NCBI RefSeq assembly: GCF_037975245.1
Contig: NC_092582.1
Coordinates: 19,122,577 to 19,186,576 of the forward strand
Length of the DNA: 64,000 nucleotides
Direction of reading: 5' to 3'
Origin: Apostichopus japonicus
Lineage: Eukaryota > Echinodermata > Holothuroidea > Aspidochirotida > Stichopodidae
Shown here: positions 31,498-43,772 of the stretch, one piece after another
Position numbering within the stretch: the first letter of the stretch is position 1
How the letters are laid out: the number at the start of each line of letters is the position of its first letter
Notes under the pieces: generated by a model
Database searches by the model: none
The model's input: the letters and a program-made list of their open reading frames with translations, nothing else
What the model was told of the DNA's origin: nothing
Position numbers and translations under genes: made by a program

Positions 31498-33365
31498 TCC
31501 ATTGTTGCGGTATTTGTTCATTGTGATAATATTACATATATGCATATATGTCTGCGTTGAAGAACTACTACTCTAATTGTGTACAGCACCTCTTGTGTAG
31601 CATAACATTTTTCCATCCCAGTATTTTAATCCCAACATTTATGACAACATGAATTGAAGAAAGAAAGACTTCTTGCCTCCTACCCAGTAGAGTTTATTCC
31701 TTGGTTAGCCATTAATTCTGTCCATGTTGCAATCCAAAATGACTCCACCTGGTCACAGAGTTGGGTGTGAGGGGGAGGGGAGGGGTGGACAGATATGGTT
31801 TTACCTCTCTAGTTGACTTTGAAGTAAACTGTCATGATAAAATGCCTTAAGATGAACAACTATCATTATTGAAGGCCAAAATTATCTTGACAGCAACATC
31901 TGAAATATAGCATTCTTTTAATCTTTTGCAATTTGTATTGCTTTGGGATAAAACCGCATAGGTATGGTTGGTGGTGGTGGTGGGGGTAGGCGGGGGGGGG
32001 ATAGGTAGGTTACCCCTCTTCTTCAATCAATGTTTCATTTTGTTTTGACACCCAGTGTTAATCCCTATTCAACTGTTTCCTAATCTGTATTGTCCCTCTT
32101 TAACTGCATATTATGATTATTATTATTATTGTCATAATTATTGTTATTATTGTCATTATACTCATCTTGGTGGTTGTTGCGCACTACGCAAGGGGGTGTG
32201 GTTATACCCCCTGTGGTTTATGAATATGTAAATCACGCGTTTCATAATCTATTACTCTACCTGTATTACTGTGCCGCGACAGTTTATATTCTCATAAATT
32301 ATAACATCAACCTACTTACATAACCAATTTTAAATATAATCTCATCATTGACATCATAAAACACAAACATTATCATATTACATAGCAGGTTTTAAGTGAA
32401 TTTCATCCCCCCAAGAAAGGAGAAATTCACTGCCAAGATGACAAGAAATAGCATTATATCATGACTATCCAAGCAAAGAAGAATTATTTCATTATGAGCA
32501 TGCCTGAAATTTGTGTATTGTCCTTTGATAGTCGAAGGGCCCCGTTCTTCACGATAAATAGGAAGGCCCATAGCCAGGTCACTGCACAAGAGTACTTGCT
32601 CCCCCACCCCTGCAGACCATTGTGCTTCCCCCAGCCCCCTATCTCCTTAAAGTTAAGTAAGAGAGAGAGAGAGAGAGAGAGAGAGTGAGAGTATGACTGA
32701 AATACTCTATCAGGTTTTTACAAAAGTGAGTAGGAGAGACCATCCAAAGAATGGTAGCTGATATCAAATCAGATCAAATGACAAACATTCTCCAAAAAGT
32801 TTACAATAGTATGTCTTCTCTTCTCTAACCAACTATTACCAAGATATTTAAATATCCTGAATAATTATCATATCCTACTAACGATTATGAGCAATTGCTA
32901 ATATTGAGATTAACAAAGGGAGTTTATGTTTCTTCCTTCAAAACAGGTGACTTTTGCTATTAATAAACCACATGAAAATTACACCAATGTTGTACTGAAA
33001 GCAGTATGCATCGTATTAGAGCAGTTGACATTGGTTTGATACACCTATATAGGATCCAACTCTTAACCAACCTCGCCTGTAACTATAAGATTATGATGTT
33101 TTGCAATCTACCTGGCATTACTGCATTTATTTGTGGGATCTATTGGAGAGTGTGAACTCCTTTGTTCCGCTTTGCCCTATTCGGTTCATACCTAAAGCAA
33201 ATGTAACATATTCTCTGCAGGTAAGTACAAACTAATAATGCACAAACTTGAATCGCTGAAACCTCCAGTTAAGCATCACCTTGTTGGTTTGGGCAGCTTT
33301 TTTGTGTTGTCTTTTACAAGTTGTTTTCTGCAATAGAATGCAAAAACGGATATAGCTGTAACAGC
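31498..33365. other. Intergenic DNA with low-complexity tracts
   Basis: Nothing gene-like. Contains a GGTGGTGG/G-run near 31966-32000, TTATTATTAT tracts near 32108-32160 and (GA)13 at 32661-32685. Confidence 0.5.
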
Positions 33366-33602
33366 AGGTAACAAGTGGTTTACCCTAACCAAGTGGTTTA
33401 CCCTAACCAAGTGGTTACCCTAACCAAGTTGTTTACAGTAGTAAGTGGTTTACCCTAACCAAGTGGTTTACCCTAACCAAATGGTTTACCCTAACCAAGT
33501 GGTTTACACTAATAAGTTGTTTACCCTGTCCCTAACCAAGTGGTTTACATTAATAAGTGGTTTACCCTAACCAAGTGATTTACCCTAACCAAGTGGTAAA
33601 CA
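33366..33602. repeat. 18-bp minisatellite, about 13 copies
   Basis: Unit AAGTGGTTTACCCTAACC with variants (AATAAGTGG, AGTTGTTTAC). The CCCTAACC core is reminiscent of telomeric CCCTAA but the unit is not telomeric. Confidence 0.9.
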
Positions 33603-34380
33603 CTATCAGCCTCTAACCTCTTTTAATACAAATGATATTAACCACTTACATTCATTTGTTACTGATCCTATCACTATTGAAATAATGCTGGTTTTGAAAG
33701 TTTTGTTGTATGCCGTCTATAACTGAGGGCAGTGTTCCAGGATGGAAGTGTAACAGATTCTGGTAGATTGAAGTCATTTATTAGACCCAATCGGTCATGA
33801 AATTCTCATACCATCTCAATATCTGGTGGTGAGGGGGGGGGTGGGACATTGTCCTTTTTTCGGGACCATTTTTAAATAGGACAAGTGCAGAGAGCTGAAC
33901 CTTGTACAAACAAATTCAGCCGAGAACCAGGAAAATCAGTTATGGTTCCTTTCCGTTTTGAGTTTGGTGATCTTGTACCTTTTCTTATTTTAGATTGGGT
34001 CTACTGTCAAAATGATACAATTTTGTGAAAGTTTCTTATCTGGTTACAAAGGATGCTGTTTAAGATTTGCTGTGTAGCATATTTACCGCTGCTCATGTAA
34101 ACCAAATCGCCCAATTGATCACTGTTATGTGTGGTTGTCTTGTATGTCAATCTGTGTGTATCACATCCATTTAGTACCATACGTGGACACAATGGTCATT
34201 GTGTGTGCATTTAATGTCCCCTCATTGCTTCTTGTTCTCTCTGTTATATTGCAAAATAAAAATATGCAGCAGACGTGTGCAAATAATACTACAAAATGAA
34301 TAAAAAATATGCAAATCAAACTGGGAATGCTAAAATACAAGAAAATGAGGGAATTAGTTGCATCGATGGTATATGTTTTA

Positions 34381-34622
34381 CATTGTTTACACCTCAAATA
34401 GTCCACTACCATTGTCCACTGCCATCCTATCTAAACAATACTCTATTGTGTTAATGGCAAATATTTACATTGTTATACCTCAAATACTCCACTATACTAT
34501 CATGATCAAAAAATACTCCATTGTGCTAATGGCATATATTTACATTGTTATACCTCAAATACTCCACTATACTATCATTATCAAACAATACTCTCTATTG
34601 TGCTAATGTCTTATGCTACCAT
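34381..34622. repeat. About 75-bp tandem repeat, three diverged copies
   Basis: Shared blocks: ATATTTACATTGTTATACCT, CAAATACTCCACTATACTAT and CAATACTC.ATTGTG.TAATG. Confidence 0.85.
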
Positions 34623-37600
34623 TGTCACACCTCTTATATATAATACCACTACTGTTTGGTATGAATGAAGTGGCTAATTATGATGTTACCAAGTTAAAAC
34701 ATAAATTACAATAAAGCAATATATACATGTGAGATTTTTGAGTTTCTGTAAAAGTAAGAACAGACCTCTTAGAATCCTGGTCGTAATTGTTGATACCACA
34801 CTATCACTGGTCAGCACGTAGGCCCCCCCCGTCCCTTCCAACAGCTTTTATGCCCCCAGGGTATTGGTTTCTTTTCTGGTGCCATTTAGATGGTCTCATA
34901 CTAGAATACTGAGCCTAATTAACCTATTATTAACATGATGCCACCTGAATGAATACGATACCAATGATTTTCCGTTCGTTTTCTCTCTTTTAGACATAAT
35001 TTTACAATCTTTAAAGGAGGAACAGAAGAGAGGCTTGGAGCTGGTATCATAGCAACGTCTTCCATCAAATCATTAACTATGCAGACAGAAAAAGCCTTCA
35101 TGGGATATTAACAATTATGTCTATTTTTTTCTCTCTTTTAAATTAACAAATTTTCATACAAAAAAATAAAACACGTTTTCTGTAGAAGTCACAAACTCTA
35201 TTACAGTTTTACAGTCCTACTTTTTGACCAATGCTCATATTTTGGCCATGGTAGAAGGGATCAAAATAATGAAGACTTTTATTATATCTAGAATCTTGTC
35301 ATAACTTCAAAAAAAATTTCCAACCATGTTGAAAAAGTCATTTTTGAGTTTTTTGTGGAAACATTCATAGTTTTAGCTATATATTTCTCTGTATTTGAAT
35401 ATTAGTTTAATTTAATTAGATCACTGCCAATGGACATGACAATATTTCCTGTTGCTTAAAAGCTGTCGTTTCTTGTCTTTTTTTTTATCATTTTTAAATT
35501 GTTATTATTTGTTGTTTTAGTGTGAGTAAATTCAGGTATAGTTAAACACCTAGAAGAAGAAATGAACTTTGTTTCAAAAATGAAAAGGGAAAAAAATGAT
35601 AATTTTAAACAGGAAAAAATATTTTGATAATGAATGACAGAAGACTACAGTTTCATGTTCAATTTTTCATTTTTTTGGAGATATTGTCAAAAATGAAATA
35701 CTGGCCAGTAGAGATCACAAAACCAGAAATTTGAAACATTGCTGATTTGTGATGCAGACACAGGTCTCACTTTTCCATGAGATATCCAAACTAAACCCCA
35801 AAGGAAACAAAAAAATTCTGTCACAAAAGATGCAAGAGAAAACTCAATAAGTATTTGATAAAGATGGAAAGAAATGCTGCTAATAGGACAAGGTTTAAAA
35901 AAAATTAATCATGGTTTTCTCATTTATAACTTGTTAAAACTTGTAATGGTTAACATATTTGGTATGGAAAAAGGTGAGCTTTTAAAATTATGTAGATACT
36001 TTTGTCCTTCCCTTTATATTTCATTTTATTATTGTTATTATTATTTTTGTTGTTGTAATTTTTTTTCCTTTTTCTTTCCATGTTTATCTTGGAAAACACA
36101 GAATTGGCGATATAGTCTCAAAGTTTAGATCAAAAGTTGAAAACATTTCTTTTGCAATGGAGTGCATTTTAATACTCAGTACTTATTAAAAGCAATTCGG
36201 CTTTTGGTTTGCACTTTGTCCTCCACATTTTGCGTATTATTTATGTATCATATTTCACCCGGTCATGTATTAAAGTACAGGTAGTTTTTATAGCCATATC
36301 ATCTGTTTTATATTTATAGTCGTGTTCTGTCGGTCGTGCTCGTGAGACTTCCCTCTTTTGACTCTATTTATGCTGTGTGAAGAATACAAAAAAAATACAA
36401 AACAGAATCAAATCTGGGGAGGTCTTCAAAAGTTAGATAGGAGGGAATTTCCTGTAACCTTGAGTGGGAAGGTCTTAGAACCCAGATGAGAAGAGAGAGT
36501 CAAGTTGAATTCTTGTTAACTTTACCCCACCTTTTTAACACACCACTGTGATTTTATATTTCTTTTACATTGTGAGTAATATTCATGTGTTATCTGTTTT
36601 ACTCAAAATTAGTCTTTGCCTCTCCCTTCCTTTTCCTTACCTTCCTTAAGTAAAGATCCTTGAGGCACTGACCAGTGAATTATGCTAATCCAAAGATCTT
36701 CATATTTATAATCCAAATGAGATGACTCACTCAAAATGATGCCGTTCCAGGAGTGATTTATCTGAGGTGACTCTCCATCCAGATTCTGTGAGTCGTTCAT
36801 TACCAGTCGAAGATCATCAATGAGTAACTCACCGGTGACTCATGAGTAACGTAGTAGTTCATCTTTGTTTGTCCTAAAGTATGTTATTTTCTTTTATGGA
36901 ATATAGCCTATGCTGCATTATTTGAAATACAGAGACACACTAAATAACCTCCTTTTCTGAGTGTTTTCTTTAATGATTGTCTGATAGAGTTGGCAGACCG
37001 ATTCCTTAACTTTTGGTGGCTGAAGTTTTGATGGCAGCAAACTTTCTGCATCTTTCTGGTTTAAGCACATCCTCATTGTAATTTGCATTTCAAAGTTTTG
37101 ATTCCCTGCCAGAGGTGATGGAGCATGTGGATGCACCCATGGAGCTATTTTCGTTAATTGCTCCATGTTGCTTCATATTGAGTAGAAGAAACTCAGAATG
37201 GTTTCTGTGAAGGTCGAATGTCTACAGAGGTCAAAGTCTGAAACCTTGTTCCCTTTCAAACCATTGCTTTGATGAATGGCTTCTCTATGTCACAGGATCT
37301 GACATTTGTTCTTTTAAACGCTGATAGGGGTTTGCCACTTCCACTAATGACTGTTTTCTGTCTTCAACTTTTAGAAGGGCAGTACCTTTGCAATGATCTG
37401 GCACACTTTTCTGGTGTTCGGTTACTTGACTTCAGGACACATTTTCTTCAGTTGTTCTCTATCACTCAGGTGATTCAATATACAGTATAAACTTATAAGG
37501 CAGCAAGGAATCACTAAGCCTGCTGGCTTTCCTGTATTAAATTTTGGTGATCCACTTCCTGGAGTAATTGCAGGATTAGCCAGTCCAAATAGTTTACATT

Positions 37601-38419
37601 CCATCAAAAATATCTCTTGAGTTAGGGACAAAATATTGACAAGGTGTGGAATATTTTTTCTCCTCAATAGAAGTCTTATATTGACTGCCACCAGGACATC
37701 CTGTAAATATGGTTTTAATATGTGTTTAATCATACACATATACATCGGTTAAGTGTGTCAGACCAATTGGATTTGTAATCCTATGCTCACCTAATCATGA
37801 TCACTTCGAAAGGAAAGATGTAATCTCAGTGGTTGAGACAATTTTTACCAATAAGTGAATTCCTTCACAAAATGCAGACATTCTGACAAAATATTCGGTG
37901 GAGTACATGTGGTGAGGGGGGGGGGATGCATTAATCTACTGGTTGTCTTTTCTCTTTCAAAGCTAGGGTATTTCTAATTGGGGGTACACTGTTATGTGCT
38001 GGTAGAGCAGGGGTACACTAAGGGGAGCCCTAGTGGGTTCCAGGAGAGGAAGTAGGTAATTGCCTCTCAGGTAGTTGCCTCTTGTCAAAAATAATTGGGA
38101 TGGGGGAGGGGAGGCAAATCTGTTATTTTCCTAGGGTTCTACAACTTTCTTGTTTGCATTTCTAAAATCAGAAGACAGGGAGAGAATGATACCCATCCAG
38201 TGGATCAAAGGGTAAATGGGGGTTCCCCTTATCTAGAAGGAGCACATTCCAACTCCAACAATACTTGTGATTGGTTGTGAATGATAGGTTGTAGTATGAC
38301 GTCATTCTGCTTCCCACGTGACGTCATCTTCAATTGATCCGATTAGTGTTGCCTTCCCCCCCCACCCTCCCCCGCACAGAAAAGCTATCTACGCCCATGA
38401 GACGTAAACTTTGCATCAT
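34623..38419. other. Intergenic DNA; no gene seen
   Basis: About 3.8 kb of AT-rich sequence without a coding frame that I recognise, without a clear transposon end and without arrays. The longest open stretch is near 37422-37745 (reverse) and has no family signature. Confidence 0.5.
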
Positions 38420-39645
38420 AGTTTAAACCAAAACCGTCAGATTTCGAGAAGAAATGTGGAGTAAAATTGTTTGGTAAACGGTCAAAATTTTAAGATGAAA
38501 ACTAGGGATGCACCGGATATCCGGTCCGGCCGGACTATCCGGACGGATAGTGAGAAATGTTCCGGTTCCGGCCGGATATTTTTCAAAATCCGGCCGGATC
38601 TTTTTCAAAATCTGGCCTGAATCATCCCTTAAAAAGGTGTTGGTATTAACTTAAATCAATGTAAACTATTTTCCAAAAATTAATAAAAACATTCAAAGTA
38701 AGGAAAAATTAGGTTTAACATGTTTAATTTAATTTTCTCAATGGTCTGACACACTGTTTCTAAAATCAACCAAAACAATACAACTACTGTAATTATATGA
38801 AGCTATATACAACAAATACAGTTTGCAGTGAAATCATTTCTTGCAGCCTTCATCAGTTTAATATTGTAGTTATTTTATTTAAGAATGTAGATTACACCAC
38901 TTCACGTCATATTTAATCTCATAAATGGGGTCTTAATTTCACCTTCTTTATAATATGCATATACCTGACCTAAGATTTGCTCCTTGTTTCATATTTCTAC
39001 TTCTTATTAATGATTTTCTTTTGTGTAATGAAAAAATCCGGTTCCGGCCGGATTTTATCCGGCCGGATTTCACGTACTATCCGGCAAAATCCGGTTCCGG
39101 CCGGATCCAAAAATTTGGATCCGGTGCATCCTCGATGAAAACGTCATTATTTGAGATAAAATGTCAAAATTTCGAGGTGTACTTTCGAAAATGCGAGATA
39201 CAAAATCAGATTGAGATAAAACATCGACGAAATGTCACATTAAGTTGATGGTGAAACTTCAAAAATTGCAAGAAATAATATGAATTGTCTTGAAGTGTCA
39301 GGATGCAACGTCGAAATTAAGAGATAAAACGTTAAATTTTCAAGATGAAATTTAGAGCTAAAACTAAATTTAGACATGAATGGTAAACGCTTTTGTATGA
39401 AAGTCAACAATTCTAGATGAAACGGTCAGAGTGGTAAAAATTTCGAGGTAAAGCGTGATGAAATATAATAATAATAACCAGCAGTTATTTTTACGACGCT
39501 TAAGCGACCACAAATGTTGGAGAAACCCGCAAGGGCTTATGAATTACAACTTATAAAATTTCTTTTCGATAAAACGTCGATGTACCGCCAGTAAATTATA
39601 CTAAAATGTAACAACAATGTCGAAATTTTGAGACTGAAATATAAC
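38420..39645. repeat. Degenerate ~20-bp GATAAAACGTCAAAATTTCGA satellite, split by a transposon
   Basis: Motifs such as GGTCAAAATTTTAAGATGAAA, GAGATAAAATGTCAAAATTT, GAGATAAAACATCGACGAAA and AGATAAAACGTTAAATTTTC recur at about 20-base spacing on both sides of the element at 38503-39134. The array is old and diverged. Confidence 0.6.
38503..39134. mobile_element. hAT-type non-autonomous DNA transposon, 632 bp, perfect 8-bp target duplication
   Basis: Left end TAGGGATGCACCGGATATCC. The right end read in reverse is CGAGGATGCACCGGATCC, the inverted copy with a changed tip. ATGAAAAC flanks it (38495-38502 and 39135-39142). The subterminal parts are packed with CCGGCCGGAT palindromes. No transposase frame. 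Confidence 0.9.
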
Positions 39646-40522
39646 AAGCAGAAATCGCTCAATATACAAGTTCCTTGCAAGCAATCCGTTTTCCTGCAGT
39701 TTCCAGCGTATATAAATATTGGTCTGTCAAACATGGTCAAGACACGTATACCATTACTTATTCAACCTGACAGTCTGGGTTTTCTCGAGATAATAACTTT
39801 TTTTCCATGAATTTTTCCCCCCGACAACCGTCGCTTTTGCCCGACGGAAAAGTTTTAGTCAGGCTTCCTATACCCCTCCCCTGCCCATCTCCATATAGTG
39901 AATCCCATGCTTAGCAAGTGTCAAAAATTGAAAGCACTGGGTACCGTAACGAGAAGTCTCTTTGCTGAGCATTGTCCCCGCATACTCTTCCTTATTCCGT
40001 TCATAGCCTTCTCTTGTCATGAATTAATTAAATAGCCATTTTTTCGTGTTCAAGCTATTAACCTGTATTAACGGCCTTCCATACAAACGTAACAAGGGCA
40101 AAGTTACTGTACTACCAACTATATGAGCTCTGTACAAGATCAGTGCAACCAACATGAAATCTCAACACATGCTTAAATACGCGACCACAAACGTGATGTG
40201 AAGTTCACAAGCAACGTTTCTGTCATGGGTGGATAACAACCTTCACGAATTACGTCCGTGCTTTTCAACTGTAAATAAGGCAAGTGGTTAAAGCTGTTTG
40301 ACGTTTATGCAAGTCTACCTCATAATGCTTTTCATATAGCCTAATGTAGCTACAACTTTTATTCACTCCTACAGTACGTTAGGCCTAACGTTAGGCAATA
40401 TGTTTTGACTATAGATGCCACTGCTGTAGCATAGCTGATAGGAAAGCTTGCGGATTTTAAATTCATAACATTACCTTTAACCACACATAATTGGAACATC
40501 GTAGCTTACACAGGAGTAGGCT

Positions 40523-40742
40523 ACTTTATTTATTTATTTATTTTTTTCATTAACTTTATTCGTAACCAGGGATCCTGTCACTGGTAAACCAGTGTTCTCC
40601 CCAGGATCCCTGCACATATAAAACATACAAAATATAACAAACAGAACACATAAATAAATAAAGAATATAGATATAAAAAAATTAATATAAAAATAAAAAT
40701 CTAATAAAAATACTGCAACATAATGAAACCTAGGTCTAGTTA
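40523..40742 (-). mobile_element. Retroelement 3'-tail-like block
   Basis: Reverse strand reads CAGGGATCCTGGGGAGAACA, CTGGTTTACCAGTGACAGGA, TCCCTGGTTACGAATAAAG and ends in AAATAAATAAATAAA. A hairpin plus short-unit tail is typical of LINE or SINE 3' ends. No coding remnant was found. Confidence 0.4.
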
Positions 40743-40758
40743 ATCATTTGGGTACTAA

Positions 40759-40948
40759 TTTAGAATCCGTACCATTCGACTACCCGACAGGCTAAAAGAG
40801 GGCACACCTATTCACTGACTGTTATTCTATTGATTTGGGAGACAGAAACCAAGCCGATGCGAGCACACACGTTCAGCCGGATTATACAGTTGTTATCCTG
40901 CCGATTCGAAGTAAGCTTCCCATTCATATGACCAGTACGGATTCTAAA
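40759..40948. mobile_element. Possible small inverted-repeat element (MITE-like)
   Basis: TTTAGAATCCGTAC at 40759-40772 and its exact reverse complement at 40935-40948, enclosing about 162 bases. No clear target duplication, so the element status is tentative. Confidence 0.4.
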
Positions 40949-41922
40949 GTTAGGCCATCATTTGTATGGGACAATTCTTATTTTGAAGCACATAACCTTG
41001 GCTAGAAGTAGAATGCTTCCCTCTCAAGTCGAACTTAGGCCGGGGGTCACATCATTCCACTGTTGGTACTTTCCGCCATAGAAAAGGTGCCATTCAGCCA
41101 TGTTACCGCCATGGCAGTAAAGCACTTTTTGTGTGGTCGAAAGAGCACATTATTGTGGGTGCATTGTATATGCACTGACTGTATTAGTGCTGATAGTCTT
41201 AATCGTTAATAGTCGCTATTACACTTTGGAAGTTTGATTAATCGCGCTTAAAAGTAAAACCTAAGTTGCAACTTCTCGACTACAAGCTAGCACTACACCT
41301 AATCTGCTTTTGAAAACTAGCCTAACCTATCAAAAACAAAGCTAAAGCAGTTTGTCAGCAAATATCACAGCTCTGGGGATGAAACCAAGTACTCAGTTTA
41401 CTGTACCTTTGGGAAATGTTTCTAACAGTGCCATCTGAAGATGATGTGAGTAACTAGTTGTCCGTTGGACAATCACCAAAGCTGATTTTGGTCGTCCAAA
41501 CAGAAATTTGGTCTTCTCAGACAGAGCATTAAAAATTTGCACTGTTAAGTAATTCTGTTATACAATAATTCAATCAATAGCACAAAAGACACTACCGAAG
41601 CTAGAGATAATATTAGTTCCCATGGCCATTTTTGGTATGTTCATATTTGGCTTAATTCAGTTGGATATTCAACCCAAAGATATTACATATTGCATACACA
41701 TCTAATTTACTTGTCAAAAAATTCAAGAAAACATTTTCAGTTCCAACAAATCAAACACTATTAAAGAAAAAGATATTTTCAGATCCAGGGAATGAAATAT
41801 TTTTTTGTGTAAAAGAAAACAAATCAAGATGTGAATGTCACATGACCTCGTTATCCATTCTTAGGCCTTCACAGAGATTCCTGATAAAACAAGAGGTAGA
41901 AGCCATTCTTGCTCGTTAGAAA

Positions 41923-42019
41923 ATGGCCCAGCTGAAATTATTCTCAAGACTGAGACCTCAGAGACTGTGCTCTCTCTGTTCCTTTTCCAGCTCACCTGAT
42001 CCTGTGGTTCTTCAACAAG
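41923..42019 (+). CDS. MRPS2: MRPS2 exon 1 (targeting sequence)
   Basis: Start codon at 41923. Encodes [20 protein letters not shown] and on to DPVVLQQ. Donor GTGAGT. Confidence 0.93.
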
Positions 42020-43561
42020 GTGAGTATTTACAGGCCTGTAGTAAAAATTGTCATCTATCTCTGCATGTTAGGATAATGTGAGCTTCAAGAAGGCTCTAAT
42101 AACCAGATTAAAGCAGGGGTTCCCTAACTGGGGTGCATGAACCCCCAGGGGGTGCGTCCATCCCAGGGGGTTTGTGAGACGTTTCTGAAAGTCAAAACTA
42201 GTGTACTTCTTTTTAACTAAAATCTGCTATACAGTATCATATAATTTAGTAATGTACAAAAGTCCTACCTACCGACAAACTCTTATCGCGTTCCATGCAT
42301 ATGTAAACATAGTAAACATGTGATAAATAAATATTTGTTCATTTCTTGTTTTTTTTTCATTACAATACTACACTATGAACTTGATCTTTTCTGAAGCACT
42401 GTAAATGCGTATTAAAGTATAATAATGACTCAGATCGTGTCTCGAAAAGTTGGGTGTTCGTAGACAACTCTGACATCAACAAGGGGTTCACAGGCGGCAT
42501 AAAGTTAGGAAAACCCTGGCTAAGAGTGACCTTGGTTTGGGATAGAAAGACGAAATTTAAAGATAGCCAATAAAGGTGAAAGCATAGAATTGACCCTAGC
42601 AGGCATGATGGAAGGGAAATGCAAGATTTCATCTTTTTCCACAATTCACCACAAAATGTGTATTTTGTGACATGCACCTCGTAACCATCATAAAAGGGTT
42701 TTATTTTGTCTGACAAGAAATGCAATTTTAAAACGATTCATTGCTATCTGTCCCTGTTTCACAAGCCCATCAGGAATCAGAATTTCCACAAATTATTACT
42801 TTCTTTTAACTGTCTCTTTAATTCTTGAAGATTCCTGAGTTTCTAACACCATCATATCTTTAATAGTGGAGTGTTATTAATCTTCATATGATTTTCCATC
42901 AGCTGCTGCTGTTGCTGTGGACAAGAAACAGACAGATCCACTCAGTCACCCTGATTTTTTTGGAGTTAAGGAACTGTTTACCTTGAAAGATCTCTTTGAT
43001 GCCAGGGTTCACCTCGGCCATAAAGATGGACTACTTGATCCTTACATGAAGAAATACCTGTTTGGGATTCGACAGCGGCAATGCATTCTAGACCTGGACA
43101 AGACTGTCCCACATCTACGCTCGGCACTCAACTTTGCCGCTCATGTCGCTTATCGAGATGGAATCATTCTCATGATAAACCGCACCCCCCAATTTTGCCA
43201 TCTGGTTGAGAAAACGGCAGAGGAGTGCGGAGAGTATGCCCACACCCGCGACTGGCAGGGGGGCTGTTTCACTAACGCCTGGATTCAATTTGGTCCGGGT
43301 ACCAGGTTACCAGATCTGGTCATTTTCTTCCACACATTGAATACAGTCTTCCAGGAGCACACCGCGGTGAGAGATTCTGCCAAAATGAACATCCCCACCA
43401 TTGGGATCGTGGATAGCAATTGTAACCCTAACCTGATTACCTACCCTGTGCCTGGTAACGATGATACTCAATCTGCTATGCAACTGTACTGTAGACTATT
43501 CAAGACGGCCATCTTGAGAGGGAAAGACAAACGGAAAGAAATGGAAGGCAAAACTGATTGA
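41923..43561 (+). CDS. MRPS2: Mitochondrial ribosomal protein uS2m (MRPS2), two exons, complete
   Basis: Component of the small subunit of the mitochondrial ribosome. The exons at 41923-42019 and 42903-43561 join in phase 1 to give 251 residues. The first about 30 residues ([16 protein letters not shown]..) are rich in Arg, Leu and Ser with no acidic residue until about 26, a typical mitochondrial targeting sequence. The core carries the uS2 signatures [64 protein letters not shown] and [20 protein letters not shown], nearly identical to vertebrate MRPS2. The protein ends soon after [19 protein letters not shown] and lacks the longer tail of the human protein. The start is the only ATG that precedes a targeting sequence in frame. 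Candidate AATAAA signals are at 44267 and 44721. Confidence 0.97.
42114..42518. mobile_element. hAT-like non-autonomous transposon in the MRPS2 intron, 405 bp
   Basis: Left end CAGGGGTTCCCTAACTGGGG; right end in reverse CAGGGTTTTCCTAACTTTAT. Inside the left end is ATGAACCCCCAGGGGGTGCG and near the right end GGGGTTCACAGGCGGC, as in well-known hAT-type elements. Flanks GATTAAAG and GCTAAGAG share 5 of 8 bases, so any target duplication has decayed. Confidence 0.75.
42903..43561 (+). CDS. MRPS2: MRPS2 exon 2 (uS2 domain)
   Basis: Acceptor CCATCAG. The codon split with exon 1 gives Ala, then [20 protein letters not shown] and the uS2 fold to the TGA at 43559-43561. Confidence 0.97.
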
Positions 43562-43682
43562 TGTCATCCACTGTATGTTAAGACAATTCAACATCATGGA
43601 GGTTAGGCTAATGGTCCCTGAGACATGTTCCATTGTAACTAACATATTGAAACAGTAATGATTTGGACTTTCCAGGACAGTG

Positions 43683-43772
43683 ATAAGAATTCAAGCCTCC
43701 ACCAGGATTTGAACCTGGGCGTCTCGAGTTATATGTTGACACTAACCAAGTAAGCCATGGACACTGATTGAA
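43683..43772 (-). ncRNA. tRNA-like sequence, probably a SINE head
   Basis: Reverse strand reads CCATGGCTTACTTGGTTAG (A-box like) and, about 30 bases on, CCAGGTTCAAATCCTGG (B-box in a perfect 5-bp T-stem). The anticodon arm does not close convincingly, so a tRNA-derived SINE is favoured over a tRNA gene. Confidence 0.55.

Larger units (their letters stand above)
39646..41922. other. Intergenic DNA upstream of MRPS2
   Basis: No gene recognised. Holds a LINE-tail-like block (40523-40740) and an inverted-repeat element (40759-40948), listed separately. The MRPS2 promoter should lie near the right end, but I see no TATA box or other decisive element. Confidence 0.45.

Noticed and set aside
33366-33602. 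Interstitial telomeric repeat suggested by CCCTAACC
   Set aside because: The period is 18 bp with a constant AAGTGGTTTA part, not a 6-bp telomere repeat.
36723-36842. Two TGACTCA (AP-1) sites about 113 bases apart
   Set aside because: A 7-mer is expected several times in 64 kb by chance, and no gene or enhancer context is visible.
37422-37745. 107-codon reverse open frame in the intergenic region
   Set aside because: No recognisable family, no splice partners and composition like the surrounding AT-rich DNA.
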